Below are positions 1-11,410 of a stretch of DNA of 64,000 nt, piece after piece. This stretch comes from Lepidodermella squamata. Its lineage: Eukaryota > Gastrotricha. Each line of letters starts with the position of its first letter. Position 1 is the stretch's first letter. The translations under genes were made by a program, and so were the position numbers. The stretch is from NCBI GenBank assembly GCA_047495785.1, contig JBLDXI010000004.1, positions 248,001 through 312,000 on the forward strand, given 5' to 3'. Below the pieces are notes generated by a model that did not search any database, was not told the origin of the DNA, and saw only the letters and a program-made list of their open reading frames with translations.

Positions 1-1280
1 TTCCTCGTGAAAAACTACCCTAAGGCGTTTCTAGGGGGGGTTTCGACATGAAAAGAAGCGGTTTTGCCGATTTCTTTGAGATTTTTATTTTTATAATCCA
101 ATTAATTGATCAATTCAATAGCCGGAAACCAAATTTTGATTGCGCGATTTCTTCACAACCATTCACCCTGTTTTGATGAAAATTGGGGCTCTAGGATAAC
201 TTTTTACGCTGAACAAGATGATGCGAACCGTTAATTGATAGAGACGATTGGATGAGCGCAAATCGATAATCGATAATCGATAATCAATCAGTTTCCTGTT
301 ATGCTTGCAATTTTCAAATAGCGAATAGATTTTTCTTAACAAAGCATCCTCCTCATCGAACAAAATGCTTAGAAAAAAGAATGCAGTAGAAGAAAAATAG
401 AAATAGGAATGAACGTAAGCAGATTCGCCTCTACACTGTCTTGTCAGAACATCTATCATAGCCGATTAATCGGGCGATTAATTGATGCCAGGAAAGACGA
501 TTTTTGGACGAGCGCCATGATTTAAATTCGATTCGACTTAATCGTGATTTAATCGCGATTAGCCAAAATCGGAGCGCATCACTACTTACCACCAAATTTA
601 GTCGAAATTAAATAAATCAGGCTGAAATCGAACAAATGTTTCGCCCTGTTAGGTTGACTTGTTAGGTTGACCGCCACAAAAAGCCAATATTACTATTTCA
701 TAACTCGGATACAAATTAAAAGTAATTTATTCAATTTATTTAACAGGCACCAAAGTCTGAGATTATTTTGCCTGAAGCGGAAAGGGCTGGTATTATTCTG
801 CTTTTATGTTGTTGTGATCATTCGGATTTTTGAGAACAAACTTTAAATTTAAATTTTTTAAATATTTTTTGCGAAAAATAAAACTTGAATGTTGACAAAG
901 GTCGTAGTGGCGAGTACGCCCATGATTTCGGACACTTAGGTACAATGGCGAATTTGCGCAAATTAAAGCGGCAGTCAACATTTGAGTAAATACCTTTCCG
1001 TTGAAACTAAATAACAACAATGCAGCAAATGATGGTCTAAATTAACGAGGGCCACCATCATATAAAAACGAAGAATTATAAAATTCGGAAAAATAGGATC
1101 TGACCCTGAAATGGACGCCAGGTCGGAAGTATACTCTTTGACACGCGACCATCTGTTGCACAGTTGTTTATCAGGGCTGGGCGCCAAAAAATGAAACCCT
1201 AGTTTTTCACTCGTTACGATTTTTTTCAAATTCACACTGATATTTTTGGATTTTTTCAGCATTATCTTTGCGTTTAAATG
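1..1280. other. AT-rich stretch without a supported gene
   Basis: I see no splice-consistent coding exon here; the open frames present have no domain signature. A short ATCGATA-type tandem lies at about 262-290. From about 1075 onward the sequence resembles the upstream regions of the lectin copies at 5986 and 20069, so the last 200 bases belong to the duplicated upstream unit of copy 1. Confidence 0.5.
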
Positions 1281-1367
1281 ATTGTTTATCTCATGGCAAT
1301 AACAACAGCGCGTGCTGTTTTCACATATTTTCAAATGCGTCAGATGGAAGTGAACGCGTGCTTTTGA
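1281..1367 (+). promoter_or_regulatory. Conserved upstream block of lectin copy 1
   Basis: This block recurs before copies 2 (5804-5887) and 3 (19858-19939). Shared words in order are TTGTTTATCTCATG, GCGTGCTGTTTTCAC, AATGCGTCA and AACGCGTGCTTTTG. It ends about 100-130 bases before the ATG in all three. Conservation beyond the surrounding AT-rich DNA suggests a regulatory role, but it could simply be duplicated sequence that has not yet diverged. Confidence 0.45.
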
Positions 1368-1491
1368 AAACACTTGAACGCCTGGGCTTGAAATTGACAC
1401 AACGAAATTCACATTTCATACAGTTGTATTTTTCAAATTCAAATAAATTATGGTAAATTGATATATGCTATCATTTTTATTGATAATTAGA

Positions 1492-3084
1492 ATGACTTTA
1501 CCTCAATGCCTTGCTACTGGCGCTTCTGATGCTGGCTTCAATCGATGTTGCTTCAGGCAAGCAGTTGAACTGGGTTCGGTGCTTCTCGCAGCAAAGCAAC
1601 AGATTCACCGCCTGCGTGCCAGCTGCGGATGGATGTGATCCAGTCAAAGAATTTCAGGTTTACCTTTTTCTTTGATATGACATTGCCAGCTTGATATTTT
1701 CACCAACAGTGGGGCCAAATTTTCCGAACCACCGGCGTCTGCAATACTGGGGTCCGTTCATTCATTTTCTCGCATTGTATTGCACTAAGTTTGTTTTGAT
1801 TTCTCTACAGAATGGCCGAATGTGCTACAAATACGCGGCTCTTACTACGTTTTGCGTTCCTGGAAATGTCGGTTGCAACAATCCTGGTGATATGAATGTA
1901 TGCCATAATCCTAATTCATCCTAATGGAAATTTCAACAAATGTCTTAAATTCATGATGGTCAAAGAATTTTAATATAAATAATTTCTAGACGTTTTGGTT
2001 GACGATCAGACGCAGGCTTTGAGCTTGAAGTACAACCTTAACGAATGTGAGAAACTACGACCTGTTTTTGATGTGAGAAATTCGAAAAACGCCTCGGCGG
2101 ATTGTACCTGCTGTTTTTCCGTTTCAGAAATTGACATTCCTGCGGTGCACTTCTGGCGGCACCACGAAAACCTGTGTTCCGGACCCGTACACTTGCCCTG
2201 AAAACTGGGCAAGTTTCATTTTTTGTATTTTTTTCGTTTTTTTTTAAATTCGTTAAATTCCAAAATTCTAATTGATGAATATTTTAAATTCGAAATTTCA
2301 AGTTTTTTTAACTTTGAAATTTCATCTCTGAGAACGATAACTAATCAAAATATTTTTATAAAAAATGTATTTCTATACTCATCAGATTGTAATTTATTCT
2401 GTTCTATAATTTCTGTGCTTTACCCACGTAGGTCACTGAGCCAACGCTGTTCCCGAATTTAGCGTCTTGCATTAACAATTCCGTAATATCGACATCTGTG
2501 AGTAACTTTGGGAAATAGTTTTCTTCCTCTGTAATTTCAAATCACCTGCGAAATTTCTGTTTCTGTAGTCCAGCTTTTACCGCTGCGTCGACAACAGTGA
2601 TGGGGCCGTTCATTGCGTACCCCAGTCGACTGGCTGCAATGCGGCAACTCAGCTTCGAATTCCGGCTAATACCACCTACTTGGACGAGAACAGCTGCAAA
2701 AATGTGACAAAGAAATTCATTGCCTTGAACACGTTAGACACGTGGAAAATGGCCCCTTCGAGCTGCATCGAAGCCAATGCGACGCTGGCAACGATTAGGT
2801 CAGACGAGGAGCTTGCAAGAGCTAAACAAACGTTGAGTGCGGTCAATGCTCGTGATACGTGGATCGCTCTCAGCAAACAAAGCGGCGTGATCAAATGGGG
2901 CGATGGTTCCGATTTCAATTATGTCCAATCGCAATGGTTTCCTTCCGATAATGCTAACGATCGCATCTTCATATTAAAGTTTCTTACTACGCAAGATAGT
3001 GCTGTCACAGTCGACGGCTATTACTATACTGGAATCACTTCGGATTCTTTAACGGACCATACCTTATGCGAAACATTTGCGTAA
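1492..3084 (+). pseudogene. Secreted four-cysteine-module/CTLD protein, copy 1, frameshifted
   Basis: Seven exons align with copy 2: 1492-1657, 1710-1751, 1811-1897, 1990-2072, 2128-2208, 2432-2497 and 2569-3084. Exons 1-6 carry cysteine modules (for example RMCYKYAALTTFCVPGNVGC in exon 3). Exon 7 carries the last module and a CTLD with WIALS and KWGDGSDF. Two breaks are visible. The first ATG (1492) is out of frame with the module; the first in-frame ATG is 1529, leaving a shortened leader. Exon 4 is 83 nt instead of 84 because one C is missing after TGGTT, and this leads to a stop. In the CTLD, two cysteines kept in copies 2 and 4 (in NGCF and VGC) are replaced. The intron after exon 5 begins GC. 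Most likely a recent pseudogene; a sequencing error at 1996-2002 is the alternative. Confidence 0.8.
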
Positions 3085-3820
3085 CATGATTGAGCCTGTA
3101 ATCTGAGCTCGCAAGAAGAGATGGATGACGTAATTCGCCAGATTTGATGTGAGAAGATTTTATGAAGTAAAACAGCATTAGTGAAGACGGGGCTTTTTGA
3201 GCCAGGATGTCATGATATCCACGCTGATTCATGGCTCGAAATTTTGCCAGCATTCACATTCACCCTTATTTTCCTTTTTTCAGGTGCGAAAGTTGCGAAA
3301 ATACTGAAAGTCACGGAAATGCCTCCATTTTACTTTTCCGAAATCACGGCGTGAGGGATCAGCCTTGTTGAACATGACTCGGGCTTGGATCCCGTTGCTG
3401 TGCGGATTTTTCACTTTCACCCATCATCACACGTCTGCCTTGATTATTTATGTTTTGAAGTTTTCCCTGCCAGAAAATCGATTTAAATTTATCAGGATTA
3501 TTAGTCAAGTTATATATATATATATCGAGCCCTAGTTGTGGGAGTCGATTGGATTTCATTCTCTCATTCTCTCATTCTCTTCATTGGGACAGGAATAGCA
3601 AGAAACAGGCTACCACTCATTCACCGTTGTTCATTATACTTCGATACGAGATCTGACGTGGAAAAATTGGCGTGATGAGCCGATGCGGTGGTTCGACTGT
3701 GCGGCGGCCTATAGCCTGAGAATATCATAGCAGGAATTTTAAACGGCGCCCTTTCACATTCAAACCCTCACCCTCTCAAATCGTCGTATAGCATTTTCAA
3801 CAATCATGGCATAGCATCAA
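3085..3820. other. Intergenic stretch
   Basis: No coding exon is supported. It contains a TA dinucleotide run near 3512-3525 and a short CTCATT-type tandem near 3559-3580. The last 150 bases lead to the small gene at 3821. Confidence 0.5.
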
Positions 3821-4388
3821 ATGACGTCGGGCAACAACATTGCCAGCCTTGACCCTACCCATATGAATGCCGTCGGCTACATGCACCCGGTCGACGAATC
3901 CAACGGCGATCTATACTATCCAGCTGTCGAGTACGACCCTCGTCATCTGCCAGCGTTTTTCGTCGTAACTCCCGAACACAACAAACTTCTTGCTAGGAAG
4001 TTGGTGCTGGTTTTCGAGTTCATCATGTTGACTTACTGCTGGGCTGACTATTTCGTCTATGACAAACCAGAGGACATTTTCAGGACATCAGGTGAGACGT
4101 GAGACATTATTTTTTTCCTTTTTTAGCCTAGCCTAGTAGTGCGCGCCAACTTCGTCTAAACTTGAATAATATGTTTTTACCAAATTAAAAAATTACTACT
4201 TTACCTGATATTTGCTATTCGCTGTGGCTCTGCCTACATTTCACAATTCCATTAAATTTATTTCTAGAAATGACGAAGACGAGACGCTGGCATCGATTGC
4301 CGCCAAACAGCTGCCTGAAAGTGCCACGACAACCGCCGATCCAGTCCAACCAGTCAACACCGCGAAAGCGGCTTGGGACTTAAAGTAG
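3821..4388 (+). CDS. Small two-exon gene, unknown function
   Basis: Exon 1 (3821-4098) begins ATGACGTCG. Exon 2 (4268-4388) follows an intron ending TTTCTAG. Joining at the second of two adjacent GTGAGAC donors (GT at 4099) gives phase 2 and an open frame of 132 residues ending at TAG 4386-4388. The first donor (GT at 4092) would put exon 2 in a different, basic frame. The predicted protein has an acidic, proline-containing N-terminal half, one hydrophobic stretch at about residues 67-85 (LVLVFEFIMLTYCW) that may be a membrane segment, and an acidic/alanine-rich tail (NDEDETLASIAAKQLPES). No family is recognised. CATAG lies six bases before the ATG and could serve as a splice acceptor. Confidence 0.55.
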
Positions 4389-5803
4389 ATGGGCCCGACA
4401 CTCCTCAAAATTGTTCGGATTGCAAACAATTACGCTACCAACGTGCTATTTTTTGCTCGCGAAAAAAATGAATGAATTTTCCTTACTTTTTCAGCACAAC
4501 ACAGCCATCGCCCATTATAAGGCAAAAAATAGCTGTGCTAATTGCATTTTTCCTAAATTACTTTCAAGATAATCTAAATGGTGAATTGGGAATTAGATAT
4601 TTGAAGTCCTAATGTGACGACGCGTGTATTGATCTAAAATTTTCAAGTTTTCCCGCTGATATTCGCTTTATTTTTGGATAATTAAGAAATGCAATGGCTA
4701 TTTTGGAAGAGATCTTTTTAACATTACTATCAATTTATTTCAATCAATTTCTTGGGCTTTTTCTTTAATAGGCCAGCTTTATGAGATGGTCATTGTGGCC
4801 TGTCAAGCAAAAACACAGACTAATATCAGACATACCTTAGTGGTATTTTGCAAATCGGGCTATACTCGGCAGTACCCTTAATGCTTTCAAGCGTACAGCT
4901 GCTACATTTCCGCGAATTTCTGCCGTATTTCAGCTTTATTCAGTGCGATTTGTGAAAATAACCAATAAGTACCTAAATTTACTGATAAATATCAAATCGA
5001 ATTTTAGTTGAAAATAATAATTTAGGCTAAATCCCGGTCGCCCTTACGGGATTTTCAGAATTCCAAGTGTTATTTCAAGTTAAAAATAATTTGACAATTG
5101 GCTTAAAACTTAAAAATTAAAAAATGCTTTGAAAAAATAATCTAGATAGCACTGAACATTAAATTTCATTTACATGGCTAAAATATAAATAAATGAATAG
5201 TAAAGACAGCGCGTGAAGCCTGAAAGCAGATGAATCATAAACCGGTGAATTATTTCATAAAGCAATTTGAGAAACTGATGAGCCGATTTGAATCAAACAT
5301 TTTATATGACTACAATCGTTATAACCTGAGCTTTCCAAATATGTTTGAAAAAGATCAGGCGCTCTAATCATTGAATAATAAAATGTTGTTATTCTTCCAG
5401 CATTTTTTAACAAATTAACATTTTTTAATTCATTTATTTCAGCGAATATTTGTGATACCGCCATTCATTTACTGCTTCAAAATCTCATGGCAAAACTGGC
5501 TTTGCGCAAAAAAGTCGGCTTATGGGAGTCAGAGCTGGCTGGCTGGTAAATTCGGCTTTCAAAAAAGCGTCAAAGACACACACGTTACGTGTTATATTAT
5601 TTTTATTTTTATTCAGGAAAAATTTGATGTGAACCTGAATTGGACGAGACGTCGGAAGTGGTCTCTCGGGCACGCGACCAGCTAGTTGTTGCGCAGTTTT
5701 TTATCAGGGCTAATCGCCAAAAAATGTTGCCCAGTTTTTTACTCATTCACATTCGATATTTGTTACAATTTTGTCAAATTGACACAATTTTGAAGTAAAA
5801 ATA
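4389..5803. other. Intergenic stretch
   Basis: No supported coding exon. The sequence is AT-rich and mostly unique by eye. From about 5550 it matches the upstream region of lectin copy 3 (about 19615 onward), including ACACGTTACGT and ATCGCCAAAAAATG, showing that the duplicated unit included several hundred upstream bases. Confidence 0.5.
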
Positions 5804-5887
5804 GTTGTTTATCTCATGGATAAAACAGCGCGTGTTGTTTTCACACATTTTTAAATGCGTCAGGATTGAATAAAACGCGTGCTTTTG
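5804..5887 (+). promoter_or_regulatory. Conserved upstream block of lectin copy 2
   Basis: Contains TTGTTTATCTCATG, GCGTGTTGTTTTCAC, AATGCGTCA and AACGCGTGCTTTTG in the same order and spacing as before copies 1 and 3. It ends 98 bases before the ATG at 5986. The repeated GCGTG core is the most even feature. Function is inferred from conservation only. Confidence 0.45.
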
Positions 5888-5985
5888 CAATCAGTCAATT
5901 GCCGGCGCGAATGAAATTCACATTTCATCCATTTTTATTCTACATGGCGTTGGAAATTTAGTATCTCAATGTTAGTTTTAATAAA

Positions 5986-7630
5986 ATGACTCCTCATCTC
6001 AAACCCATGCTAATGTCGCTTCTTATGCTGGCTTCGAGCGACATGGCTTGGGGCAAGCAGCAGTTGAACTGGGTTCGATGCTTCTCACAGCAAAGCAACA
6101 AATTCACCAGCTGCGTTCCAGCTTCGGATGGTTGCGATCCACTCAAAGAATTTCAGGTTCGCCTTTTTTAAAATGGTATTAAAGCTTGCCAACTGAATCT
6201 TTTTACTAACAGTGGGGCTCAGTTTTCCGAACCACCGGCGTCTGCAACACTGGGGTCTGTTTTATAAATGTTCTCAAAAGTCTTGTTTCAAGTGTGCTCC
6301 GTTTTGTCTGTAGAATGCTCGAATGTGCTACAAATTCGCGGCTCTGAGCCCGTTTTGCGTTCCTGGAAATGTCGGTTGCAACAATCCTGGTGATATGAAT
6401 GTATGCCATAATCCTAATTCAACTCAATGAAAATTCTGAAATTCGCGATAATCTCTCGAAATAATTTTAATATGAACAATTTTTCAGACATTCTGGTTCG
6501 ACGATCAGACGCAGGCTTTGAGCTTGAAATTCAACCTCAACGAATGTGAGAAGCAGCGAGCTGTTTTCGATGTGAGAAATTTTAAACTGCCTCAGAAATG
6601 TATAACAGTGTCTTGCTGTTTCAGAAATTGCAATTCCGGCGATGCACTTCTGGCGGCACCACGAAAACCTGTGTTCCAGACCCGTACACTTGCCCTGAAA
6701 ACTGGGCAAGTTGTTTTTTTACATATTTTGCCAATTGATTAACTTTTAACAGATAATTTCAAATTATTAAACTCAAAAAAGTGTGTATATTATTTTTTAT
6801 TCTGAGAATGTAAGATTCAGGCGAGGTTTCGGGAAATTTAGGAATTTCTAGAGTTCGAACTTCGTCCTAACGTTTCGTCGGATGCGTTCACCTCACGGAA
6901 CGATAATTAATTGGAAATTTTGTTAATAGCAATTTATTTTCCTTACTTATTGCATTCGTAACGTCTCTGTCACGTAGGTCACTGAGCCAACGCTGTACCC
7001 GAAGTTAGCATCTTGCATTAACAATTCCGTAATATCGACATCTGTGAGTAACTTTGGGAAATAGTTTTCTTCCTCTGTAATTTCAAATCACCTGCGAAAT
7101 TTCTGTTTCTGTAGTCCAGCTTTTACCGCTGCATCGACAACAGTGATGGGGCCGTTCATTGCGTACCCCAGTCGACTGGCTGCAATGCGGCAACTCAGCT
7201 TCGAATTCCGGCTAATACCACCTACTTGGACGAGAACAGCTGCAAAAATGTGACAAAGAAATTCATAGCCTTGGAGCTGTCAGTCACCAGGGCCACCGCC
7301 CCATCGAGCTGCATCGAAGCCAATGCGACGCTGGCAACGATTAGGTCAGACGAGGAGCTTGCAAGAGCTAAACAAACGTTGAGTGCGGTCAACGCTCTAG
7401 GTGTGTGGATTGCTCTCAACCAAAAAAGCGGCGCGATCAAATGGGACGATGGTTCTGATTTCAATTATGTCCAATCGCAATGGTCCCCCACCGATAATTT
7501 TGTAAATGGCTGCTTCATGTTAGAGTTTCTCACTACGCAAAATAGTGTAGTCACAGTCAACGGCTATTACTATATTACAGTCGGTTGTGATGGTTATTCG
7601 GACTATGTCTTATGCGAAAAGTTATCGTAA
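5986..7630 (+). CDS. Secreted four-cysteine-module/CTLD protein, copy 2
   Basis: Seven exons join without a phase conflict: 5986-6156, 6213-6254, 6314-6400, 6488-6571, 6625-6705, 6978-7043 and 7115-7630, giving about 348 residues. A signal peptide (MLMSLLMLASSDMAWG) precedes four modules. The first has cysteines in RCFSQQSNKFTSC, DGC and GVCNTG. Exon pairs 1+2, 3+4 and 5+6 each make one module and exon 7 holds the fourth. The CTLD covers about residues 225-348, with WIALNQKSGAIKWDDGSDF and cysteines in SSC, NGCF, VGC and VLCE. No EPN or QPD motif is seen, so calcium-dependent sugar binding is doubtful. The intron after exon 5 begins GC. The protein is probably extracellular; the ligand is unknown. 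TTAG lies ten bases before the ATG. Confidence 0.85.
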
Positions 7631-8660
7631 CATCCTTGGGCCTCTAATCTGAGCTCGCAAGAAGAGATGGATGAAATAATTCTCAAGAGAAGGTTTGATG
7701 AAGTAAAAAAGCATTAGTATAGCGCTGAATGAGGCTTTTTTTTAGTCAGTACATCTTTGGTTCGTCAGTGCATCGCTGATTCAAACTCACGAACATATTG
7801 TTGCTGTATTATGTATTTGCCGAAATAACTAGTGATTCAAACCATGTATATGCTCATTTCCGGGCCCATCCTAGTTTCATCCGGCGCGCGCGCGTCGGTC
7901 GCGCAATTGGAGGGTAGAAGTGGACTTGGCGCAAAACGAAAGTCGAAGAAAGTCGAAATATCGATAAATTTCAACGCCGCGGGCGCTGATTTCAGAGGGC
8001 TACTTTTGAATAGAGAATTGCCTCAACATTTTGGCCAAAAACCGCCCAACAAATATAAACTAGTATTCTGACATTAGCGCGCGCGGCTCAGTACTTGGTA
8101 ACAAATTCGACTTAGTGTTTTGAAACTGAGTCCACCTTTACCCTCCAATTAATTGACCCTCCGCGCCGGACGAAACTACGACAGACCCGAAATTGAGCAC
8201 AACATATTAACAAATGCTAACTCATCCTAGCGGTGAATTTCACCGGCAAGGAAGCGTAATTTAGGGTATTTTCCGGTTTTGGGTGTAGCACAGGCGAGCA
8301 CATTAAAGCGTGGCGAGCAGTACCTCGGATTGAAGCCGCTACTCTGCGTCCACTTCCATTCCCATAGCACTACCAGTCTATGATTGATCCTAAAAACGAA
8401 CTTGAGTCACCCAGCACTACACACTTCACTTAGCTGCTTGTCTTGGCACACATTTTCAGATAGGGTTGAGTCATGGTGTCGAAAAAAACAGCACCTACTC
8501 CGTACCACGCCGTAGTGCGACCATAGCAACACCGTACTTTTTGAATAGCACTAATAGCAGCTAAGCGCAGATAGCATTTTCCGATAGCACATTCAGAATG
8601 CATTTTTAGGATGAATTTGACTAGTATAGCATGACAAATACTCCTTTAAACACAGCTTAG
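7631..8660. other. Intergenic stretch with GC-rich patches
   Basis: No coding exon is supported. Patches such as CGCGCGCGCGTCGG (about 7885) and a partly reversed match near 8078 (GCGCGCGCGG) suggest a degraded mobile element between about 7865 and 8180, with CCAATTGGAGGGT-type and CCCTCCAATTAATTG-type ends. I could not define its limits. Confidence 0.35.
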
Positions 8661-8664
8661 CTAA

Positions 8665-8935
8665 GGAGCGAGTATGGCTCTTGGAGAAAACCTCAAAATT
8701 AGCTCGATTGAGGTCTATGGGTGCCTAGTACCTTGCTTTTAGGTTGCTGTGAAAATTATTCAAATATGTTGATAATTTTCCCCGAGAAAAAGGAGTGAGA
8801 AAATGTTTGAAAAAATCAAATTTGAAATTTGAAAAGTATAAATTGCGGATGAGAATATAAGAAATTGTGTTTTTAGTGTCATATTTTAGGAAGAATTGTC
8901 TCACATTAACATTAGGCCATTAAGTTTAAAAATTG
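8665..8935 (+). repeat. Left arm of outer inverted repeat
   Basis: This stretch matches the reverse complement of 14930-15205. Shared words include CCTCAAAATTAG, CGATTGAGGTCTATG, CTGTGAAAATTATTC and GTCATATTTTAGG. The arms are diverged and about 6 kb apart, enclosing the nested repeats listed below. They may be two copies of one dispersed repeat in opposite orientation rather than the ends of one element. Confidence 0.65.
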
Positions 8936-9160
8936 TGGATATTAGGACTACAACACCCTAATACTCGGAATCGCTCGAGAATCATGAAAAATACCTCGAG
9001 CCTATCGACATTTTCAGATTTTTGAATTTGCTGAAGAATTTTCCGTACTGCAATGTAGAAGATATGGTGGCTTGAAACTGCCGCAGTGACGCGATTCGTT
9101 GCAGAATTCAATTTAGAAGGATTTTGTAAACATTAAAGAATTTTTTTAATCACGAAATGG

Positions 9161-10550
9161 ATTTATTATTTATTTATTTATAAGCTTTAACGCCCAGAAG
9201 AGGGCAGCTTGACAAGAGGTAATTTGAAAGTGAAACATGTAATTGCAGGACAGTTTACAGATGAATAGGACATTGACAAATGATAACAAAAATTGCTTTT
9301 TACGAGTGCAGATAGTGTAGTAGTGATGTAACAACAATTTTTAGGCAACAGCAATTGTTGACAAGCTGGATAGCTTTATAAAAATATAAGATACATACAA
9401 GAAAAAATCAAGGCTAATTTATATTCAATTTCAATTTGCCGGCATTATTGGAATAACAATACTGATAAACAGCTTCACGACATTCCTGCGCTGATTCTGC
9501 TTGATGTGCTGCCGTCGGAAGCTGGTTCCCCCAATCAGGCCCGCGGTAGCCTAAACTGAGTGCACCGCGCTCTTTGCGTTCTGTTGGCTTCATCATTGGC
9601 TCAAAGTGACGAAAGCCGTACGCGCTGGCTTCGTTCAATTGGAATAGTGTTTGCAACATTGATGGCGCTTGTTGATGTAGACAGTTCCAGATGAATGTAG
9701 CAAGGTGGATCGCGTGTTTTTGATTCACGTCGACCCAACCTAGACGGCGTCTTAATGGTTCGGGATCAGCCAAGGGATGTGCACCGCAAATGACACGAAT
9801 GGCCCGATCTTGAGTTGATTGCAATTTGGCTAGCGAACTCGGCGCTGCCTGACCCAGCGTGATGTCACCGTAATTCAAATGACTAAACACAAGCCCGTTA
9901 GCCATCATAATCGCCGTCTTTCTATCGACAAACTTGACGGCCAAGCGAAGGGCGTAGAGCCCTCTTCTCGCCTTGCTCTTGGCACTCCTTATTTGTTTCT
10001 TGAAGGTGAGTTTGTCGTCGATGATAAACCCGAGAGTTATCATTTCATTTGACGGTTGGACAACCGCATCGCCGATAGTGATAGCGAAGTTTGGAGCCGA
10101 AGGAACGGCGCACTTGAGTATCATAAATTGAGACTTCTTACCATTGACAAGTAGAGAATTGTTTGCCAACCACTTGCAGACCCGGTTCATTTCATTTTGT
10201 AGGACGGAGCGTAATTCATTGATATTACGGCTTGCAAAGTAGATCGTGATGTCGTCGGCGTATTGTTTTATTTTGCAATGCGTAACAACCGACGGTAGCT
10301 CGTTTACGTAAACAGTGAACATCAATGGGCCGAGAACGGATCCCTGCGGCACTCCATGATGTATTGGTTCAAAGGATGAAAGTTCGCAATTGACCTTTGT
10401 AGCCTGTCTTCGATTGCCCAGATAACTCCGCAAAAGTCGAATCGCTGGTTCCGTCAGGCCTGCACTTCGGAACGATTCAAGAATACCCTCGTGATTGAGA
10501 GTATCGAAAGCTTTCGAAAGATCAATCGACATTGCTCCAACAATCTTACT
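9161..10550 (-). mobile_element. 5'-truncated non-LTR retrotransposon (reverse transcriptase)
   Basis: A 372-residue open frame (10532-9414) covers the palm and thumb of a non-LTR reverse transcriptase. Visible motifs are SIDLSKAFDTLNH (first catalytic aspartate), HHGVPQGSVLGPL, and QYADDITIY with the YADD catalytic pair. No endonuclease or 5' part of the polymerase is present, so the copy is 5'-truncated, as is usual for this class. Downstream (9183-9161 on the minus strand) is a short TAAATAAATAAAT-like tail. The Jockey/CR1 branch is plausible but not resolved by eye. The truncation point lies next to the inverted-repeat arm at 10557. Confidence 0.85.
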
Positions 10551-10556
10551 TTTCTA

Positions 10557-10797
10557 TCATTCACCAGCAGGGGAATTGTTTAGATCACGTGCCAGCCGAC
10601 GATGTGATCGCGAAATTGTGATTACTTTACACCGCAAAATTTGAGTTTTAAACCGCCCTGAGTGGTTAACAGCGCCCGCAAAAACTTCTCACTAAAATAA
10701 AAACAGCGCTCGTTTGAGTTAAAGTAAAAATGATGACGCAACAACCGACGTAATTAACATCGATAATTACGAAGTAGCTCGTGTGAATGCGACGTAC
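10557..10797. repeat. Left arm of middle inverted repeat
   Basis: The reverse complement of this stretch closely matches 13550-13790. Shared blocks include AGATCACGTGCC, GGTTTAAAACTCAAAT, ATCGATGTTAATTAC, GTTGCGTCATCATTTTTACT and GCATTYACACGAGCTACT. The arms enclose about 2.75 kb that holds two further foldback elements. Confidence 0.75.
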
Positions 10798-11410
10798 GAT
10801 ACACTACATCATACTGACCTCATTCAAAGCTGAGACAATCAATTATCGGCTATTCAGGCGTTTTGTTTTTTTTTTCTTCAAATCTGTTTCGCATATTCTT
10901 TGATTTTTCACGTTCAGCACGCTTTGAAGGCTTTGAAGGCTTTGAAATACTATTTCACATTGCTGAAGCGTTACGAAAAATCTACTTTTTTGTCGTAATT
11001 CTAAAAAAGATGTAACGAAAATACTAATTTTACTGTGTGTAATAGCAATTATTTTCCTTTGTATCAATTTTTACTCCCGAAATTTGGCTGCTGAGACAAG
11101 CCGGGGTTGAATTTAGAACTGAAATATGGCTGAAATTTTCAGCAAAATTCAGCTTTAACGTTTTTGAGGCCTTTTCGACTTTTTCAAGCCCATTTTGTGA
11201 CTTTTAGCGATTGAAAAAAAACTAATTTCTGGTAGGACATAGCGGTCCTGGTAGCGCAAGCGTCTAATTTTAGAAAATGTTCTACTCTAGACTCTAGACT
11301 CTAAAATCCCTAATATTGAATATTGATGTGAAATAATTCTAAAAACAAATTTTGAAATTAAATTCTTGCCAATTAATTCATCTGCCTAATAATTTAGTAA
11401 TTCCAAATAA
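10798..11410. other. Spacer inside the inverted-repeat nest
   Basis: AT-rich sequence with no supported exon. A short tandem, CTTTGAAGG repeated about three times, lies at 10922-10947, and CTCTAGA is repeated near 11284-11302. Confidence 0.4.

Noticed and set aside
11238-11270. tRNA-like words TGGTAGCGCAAGCGTCT
   Set aside because: No T arm or acceptor stem in the following 50 bases.
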